64,000 nt of DNA from Glebionis coronaria (Eukaryota; Streptophyta; Magnoliopsida; Asterales; Asteraceae), in contig JANFOE010000050.1 in the NCBI GenBank assembly GCA_025667525.1, positions 496,001 through 560,000 on the forward strand. The letters run 5' to 3'. Position numbers and translations under genes: made by a program. Below the pieces are notes generated by a model. The model searched no databases. It was not told the origin of the DNA and saw nothing but the letters and a program-made list of their open reading frames with translations. Of the stretch, positions 59,843 through 64,000 are shown piece by piece; positions within the stretch are counted from its first letter, which is position 1, and the number at the start of each line of letters is the position of its first letter.

Positions 59843-60551
59843 CGTCAAGTCATAATAAAACCACCGATGATGGCGGATAATAAAAGACAAGGGCAAGACC
59901 AAAGTCATAATAAAAGCTTCATGGCGAAGTTGAATAAAAGATGGAGGTAAACCATGATTATAAAACCACTGATGATGGCGGATAATAAAAGTCATGGTAA
60001 TAAGTCTCATGTTCAAAACCTTTCTAAAATCGTGTTTATCGATCCTTTTTGTTGACTTAATTTTTTGACATCGTTGTCTATTAGGGTGAATTATTACTTT
60101 AATGATTTTGGTTACACCGTTAAGACTCTATTTTTAGACTAATCTCTATTCTCGCATAAGTCAATGATGTATCCTCGTGATCATTAAGACAAAAATAAAA
60201 TATAAGAGATACCTATTAGGAATAAGGGAGTCTAGGTTCGTAATGAACACTCATGAGATATGATCGTGTTGCTAACTTATAATAACAATGATCTTGTTAC
60301 ACGTTTAGCATGGAATTGGGTGAAAATCGAGGACGACGAAATTACTTCTAACGAAGCATTCACGTGTTCTTATTCTATGATCCTAAAAGTCACTTTATCG
60401 TGATGAAAAAGATACATTATGTCTAAAACGCGTGTAGTAGTTATTTAAGTTTACGTTTTCAATAAAAGTCACAAAAAATGAATTTTGGAAGTGCTACGAT
60501 ACATTATTCTAGCATTGCGTGGGGACACGGCAATGGTTTAGTATGGGGGAG
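59843..60551 (+). other. Element A 3' UTR, part after B, with PPT
   Basis: Non-coding. Two copies of GATGATGGCGGATAATAAAA lie about 100 bp apart (near 59867 and 59970), each within an AAACCACYGATG context. The block 60170-60300 (CCTCGTGATCATT ... GGAATAAGGGAGTCTA) recurs on the minus strand in D and E. PPT AGTATGGGGGAG at 60540-60551. Confidence 0.65.
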
Positions 60552-61580
60552 TGATGAGACTGCTTTTATACATAGTCTCATCGTCCAAATTGGGCTTAAA
60601 ATGCATTAAATATCATTAAAAATGCCAAATATATGCTTGTGTTTGTTGCTTGTGTATTTTAGGTACGGGTATTGAGAAAATGACAAAAGATCATAAGAAT
60701 CAATCAAAAACGAACACGGGAAATGAAGCCGCACAAAGAACCGGACCCGAATCATAAATTTCCAATGAAGCCCTTGAAGATTTGAAGATTGTCAAGAATA
60801 GTCCCTCAACTTTTGAAGACTTGTCACTTTAGACCCTTGTAAACCTAAATTATTACAAGTTTTGTCCTAAAGTTTCAAGACATGACATTATTAGCCCTTG
60901 AAGAATGCAAATATTGCATGAATAGTCCTTATTCAAAGTTTGGAATTATATTGGGCCAAATTCAGCAAGTTGTCCAAACTTATTATAAAGGGGAAAACAG
61001 TTATAAGCTGTTTATAACAAAGTAGCAATAGAAAGGGAGTAGAGGGGTCATTTCTGACCAGACACCAAACTTCACCCTACCAATCATCCACCTCCACGTC
61101 ACCCACTACCACCCAGCAACCAATCCCATCCTCCCAACCTTCCACGTCACACCCCACTCACTTATTTAACTGATTATTCAGTTAAATAATCCCTTCCCTC
61201 CATAACAAGTATTTAAATTAATCTTCCCAAAAAACGGATCTAATCCCCCTTAATCACCCTCATAAACCCTAGAAATCCCCAGGACAAATTAAACTCAAAA
61301 CAAAGGGGTTATGTTTATACCTTTCCAGATCATTAATTAACAACCCACTAAACCCATCCCACACCAAAACCATGATCCCAACACACCCATGTGTTGGGTA
61401 GGACCCTCCCCTGCACCCATCACTTTCCCCCTTTTCCCCAAATGAAGACAAGATAAACGGCTCATGTGATTGCTTGTTCTCAAAGCACAAAGGGACGAAC
61501 AAGATTGATCTAAGACAGCTTGCACATCACCATCTTCACAAGATGCCAATTTGACTGAAATTCAAATTTGAAGACCAAGG
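60552..61580 (+). repeat. 3' LTR of element A, left part (cut by E)
   Basis: Matches the first 1029 bp of the 5' LTR (23393-24421) with scattered differences. It breaks off at CCAAGG, where element E starts. CAAGG (61576-61580) is the expected left target duplication of E. Confidence 0.88.
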
Positions 61581-63359
61581 TGATACAGGGCTTTTGACAC
61601 CCCGTATAAAAATTAAGTTCGTTGTATTGGTCTAATCGAATTGATCTGGTTTAACTATGTGACTCAGCTGTACTTTGGTGAAACAAATAGTTGTGTCGTT
61701 GTAGTAAATTAAAATGTGCAAAACAATTAAAGTAAAAGGCAAATAAAGTGAATCTAACTCTAATTAAAATAAAGTGCAAGTATTTAAAACGTGACGAAAA
61801 ATTAAAAGGCACTAAACGTAAATAACGCAAAATTAAATCTATCTAAGGCAAACTTAAAACGCAACTAAAACTTAAAACTAAGGCAATGCTAAAATAAATC
61901 TAAGGCAAGTAATCTTAAAGTGCGATTAAGTAAAAGGCAGGAAAAATAAATTTTGAAAAATAGAATTTAAACTAAAACTAATTAAATTCGCAATACTAAG
62001 AAAAACTGATATAATTCCGCAATTAAACAACAATTCCGCAATCATAAACAAAAGATTTCGCAAACTTCAAATGCTCTAATTTCGCAATCCTGAATTTCAA
62101 TTAATTCCGCAATCCTGAGTTAATTCCGCAATAACATTGCGGAATTAATTCCGCAATACCTTTTGGAATGATTTCGCAATGCACACGAGATGACAAGATT
62201 TCGCAATAATAGAAAGACAAGATTTCGCAATGTAGACAAAGTGAAGATTCCGCAATCCTTGATACAATTCGATTCCGCAATACCAAAAGGAGTTCAATTT
62301 CGCAACTTAGGGAAAGTTCAATTCCGCAATAGTGAGAAGAAGTTCAATTCCGCAATACCACAAATGTCACAATTTCGCAATACTGAAGATGAACAATTTC
62401 GCAATAATGGAGAAAAGTTGCGAATTCTTAACAGATGATCCTAAAAACTAGGAAAACTAAAAAGTATGAAAATAAGCTCAAAAATCTTAACTTTTAGAAG
62501 ACAATAAGAAAAATAAAAAGACAATAAGCTAAATAAAAATCCTAAATCAATAACAAAACGTTTAAAAACAACAAAAACAAGACACGAAAAGTAAAAAGAT
62601 TCAAACTTTATATAAAAAGAAGACGAATAAGGTTAAGATTGAAAACTTTAAATTAACACAAACAAAGATTTATAAAAAGAAGATGAACAAGAAGATTTTA
62701 AACTTAAAGATTAAAGAACAAAATTAAAAGACTTACTTGGAATTTTAAAGAAATTAAAGTGCAAGACAAGGTAATTAAAGGTGCAAGTAATTAAAGGTGC
62801 AAGGTAATTAAATGTGCATAAAAGTAAAGGTGGAAGAACTAGTGTCACTCTAGCCAACAAAACTTAATGAAATGAAAATGAGAGGTATATATAGGAGATT
62901 AGGAGGGTGGTTAGAGGAAGCTTCCTCCCCTCCTTCGTTTTTTCTTAATTGCGCCATTAAGTCCTTCCTTCTTAATCTCTTTGTTAATCTTGGAATTTGA
63001 TGACTTTTGGCTCGGGATTTATTTGGACTCGTCTTTTAATTCTTCGATAAATAAGACTTGAGTTCCTCGGCTTAAAGTAAACTTCTGTCTTTTGACTTTT
63101 TCTTCGATAAATCTTCATAATTGGTCTTGGACTTCCGTTCTTTTTGCACTCTTGACTTCTTGACTTCGTCTTTCATCTTTTTCTTCAATAAAAGTCTGTA
63201 AATGCCCGTGAATGTCCGTGTTTTCTCCACTTTTCACCATTTCGTCCTAAATCACAACAAAAACACAAACCACGCATAATTCTGACATAAAATACACGTT
63301 TTCGCTCGGTTATTATTGTAATTAAGTGGTAAAAAGGATGGGTGTTTACACACCTATCA
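61581..63359 (-). repeat. 3' LTR of element E
   Basis: 1779 bp with TGATA/TATCA ends; homologous to but clearly diverged from the D LTRs. TATA box (CCTATATATAC on minus) at 62885-62895. CGCAAT array at 61986-62405. Confidence 0.8.
61986..62405 (-). repeat. CGCAAT motif array in the E LTR
   Basis: About 16 direct copies of CGCAAT, most as TTCCGCAAT or TTTCGCAAT, plus one inverted ATTGCGGAA and variants, spaced 14-60 bases in otherwise unrelated AT-rich sequence. Confidence 0.75.
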
Positions 63360-64000
63360 AATCCCCTACACTTGACCATTACAATGTCCTCATGCAATGC
63401 ATTAGTTACAAAGCACGTTTACATTTTTCATCATAATCAATCCACGTTGGCCTTTATTAAAGAGATAGAAAATTATAAACATTAAAAGTAAAGAAATCAA
63501 AAAGCATACCTTGGGTTTTGGAAATGTTGTGAATGATCATCATCCTCAAGTTTTCACTTTCTCCAAACCAAGCTTAAAAACGAGATCATTGTTATTATAA
63601 GTTAGTAAACTAACACGAACTCATGTGGGCCAATTATTCACTTAGACTCCCTTATTCCTAGGAGTATCTCTTATATTTTATTATTGTCTTGAATGATCAC
63701 GAGGATGCATTGTTGACTTATTTCGATAGTTTATTTAGTCCGAAAATAAAGTGAACGATTTAATCAATAGTTAGCTAAAGGACAAAATCTTTTAAAACTG
63801 CTTCTCGGGACCTCATAAAGTTCATATCTTGGCATAACTCGCTTCGCGATTTAAGACCTTTCTCGGACCGATATTTGGCAGCGACTTCATACTTCAAACC
63901 TTGAGAGACGTTCATGAAATTATGGTCTTCTCTTCATAATGGAATTTCTTCACTTGAAGTTTTGAGAGATTCATACTTGGACCACGACTTCTTCATTTTT
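63360..64000 (-). other. 3' UTR of element E, partial
   Basis: Starts with the PPT (AGTGTAGGGG on minus, 63360-63372). Blocks near 63570-63720 and 63817-63945 match D and B. No coding sequence. Confidence 0.7.

Larger units (their letters stand above)
23393..61580 (+). mobile_element. Gypsy (Athila-type) element A, non-autonomous, host of insertions D, B and E
   Basis: A plus-strand LTR retrotransposon with its 5' LTR at 23393-27351, a tRNA-Asp-type primer site, gag and protease coding remnants, a 3' UTR with PPT, and a 3' LTR starting at 60552. Its own sequence is 23393-31022, 42283-43789, 59843-61580 and, presumably, a remainder beyond E off-window. The rest is D and B. No RT, RNase H or integrase is present: gag-protease is followed by an unrelated C-terminal region and then by a 3' UTR that aligns with the 3' UTR of B just downstream of B pol. 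The left flank pentamer is ACGAA; the matching right flank is off-window. Confidence 0.8.
61581..64000 (-). mobile_element. Gypsy element E, 3' end only, inserted in the 3' LTR of A
   Basis: Minus-strand element related to D: 3' LTR 61581-63359 followed by a PPT and 3' UTR running off the right edge. Coding regions are outside the window. Confidence 0.8.

Noticed and set aside
61986..62405. Regularly spaced CGCAAT repeats as a CRISPR-like array
   Set aside because: Repeat too short, spacing irregular, within a plant LTR; no cas genes.

Overview
The window is nuclear DNA from a flowering plant, most likely a dicot of the daisy family (Asteraceae). That assignment is inference: it rests on the style of the copia and Athila-like gypsy elements and of the ORF downstream of copia pol. 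Nothing bacterial, no CRISPR array and no rRNA gene was seen. About 75-80% of the window is LTR retrotransposon in two nested stacks, with a roughly 9 kb island of host-type sequence between them.

Left stack (1-13820, + strand). The 3' part of a Ty1/copia element of Sirevirus type (E1, off the left edge to 5226) sits inside the gag region of a second one (E2, 5229-13820). E1 shows an extra ORF downstream of pol, a long structured 3' non-coding region and its 3' LTR (4906-5226). E2 shows a gag-pol that keeps one reading frame from 5229 to 10910 but is cut by eight nonsense codons, then a related 3' non-coding region and its LTR (13453-about 13820). Both have several polypurine tracts (PPTs) before the 3' LTR, a Sirevirus hallmark.

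Host island (about 13.8-23.4 kb). It holds a minus-strand LTR-like piece, a five-exon replication-protein-A-like pseudogene (14712-15833, -), a hAT-like MITE, a fragment of another LTR, a Helitron-like segment and one intact gene: a 573-residue ARM-repeat protein (19965-21686, -). A truncated, frameshifted NAR2/NRT3 (nitrate-transporter accessory) pseudogene lies at 22645-23060 (-), next to a TTCCCCCTG minisatellite.

Right stack (23393-64000). Element A (+ strand; 5' LTR 23393-27351, 3' LTR from 60552) is an Athila-type gypsy element with gag and protease but no reverse transcriptase or integrase. Three minus-strand gypsy elements are inserted in it. D (31023-42277) lies in its ORF, with near-perfect target site duplications (TSDs) GTGAA/GTGGA. 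B (43790-59837, 16.05 kb, perfect TSD ATATA) lies in its 3' UTR. E (61581 to beyond the right edge) lies in its 3' LTR. B is a close relative of A that does carry pol, so an A/B non-autonomous/autonomous pair is plausible. All coding regions of A, B and D are broken. D has also lost catalytic residues of protease (D to N) and reverse transcriptase (D to A).

The most interesting signals are non-coding: (i) a PPT-hairpin-PPT cassette just downstream of pol or its replacement, shared by A, B and D although their PPTs differ; (ii) dense CGCAAT arrays in the D and E LTRs; (iii) hairpins with compensating changes at the outer LTR ends of A, B, D and E; (iv) tandem ~200-nt hairpin modules in the 3' regions of E1 and E2; (v) a novel C-terminal region replacing RT/INT in A.
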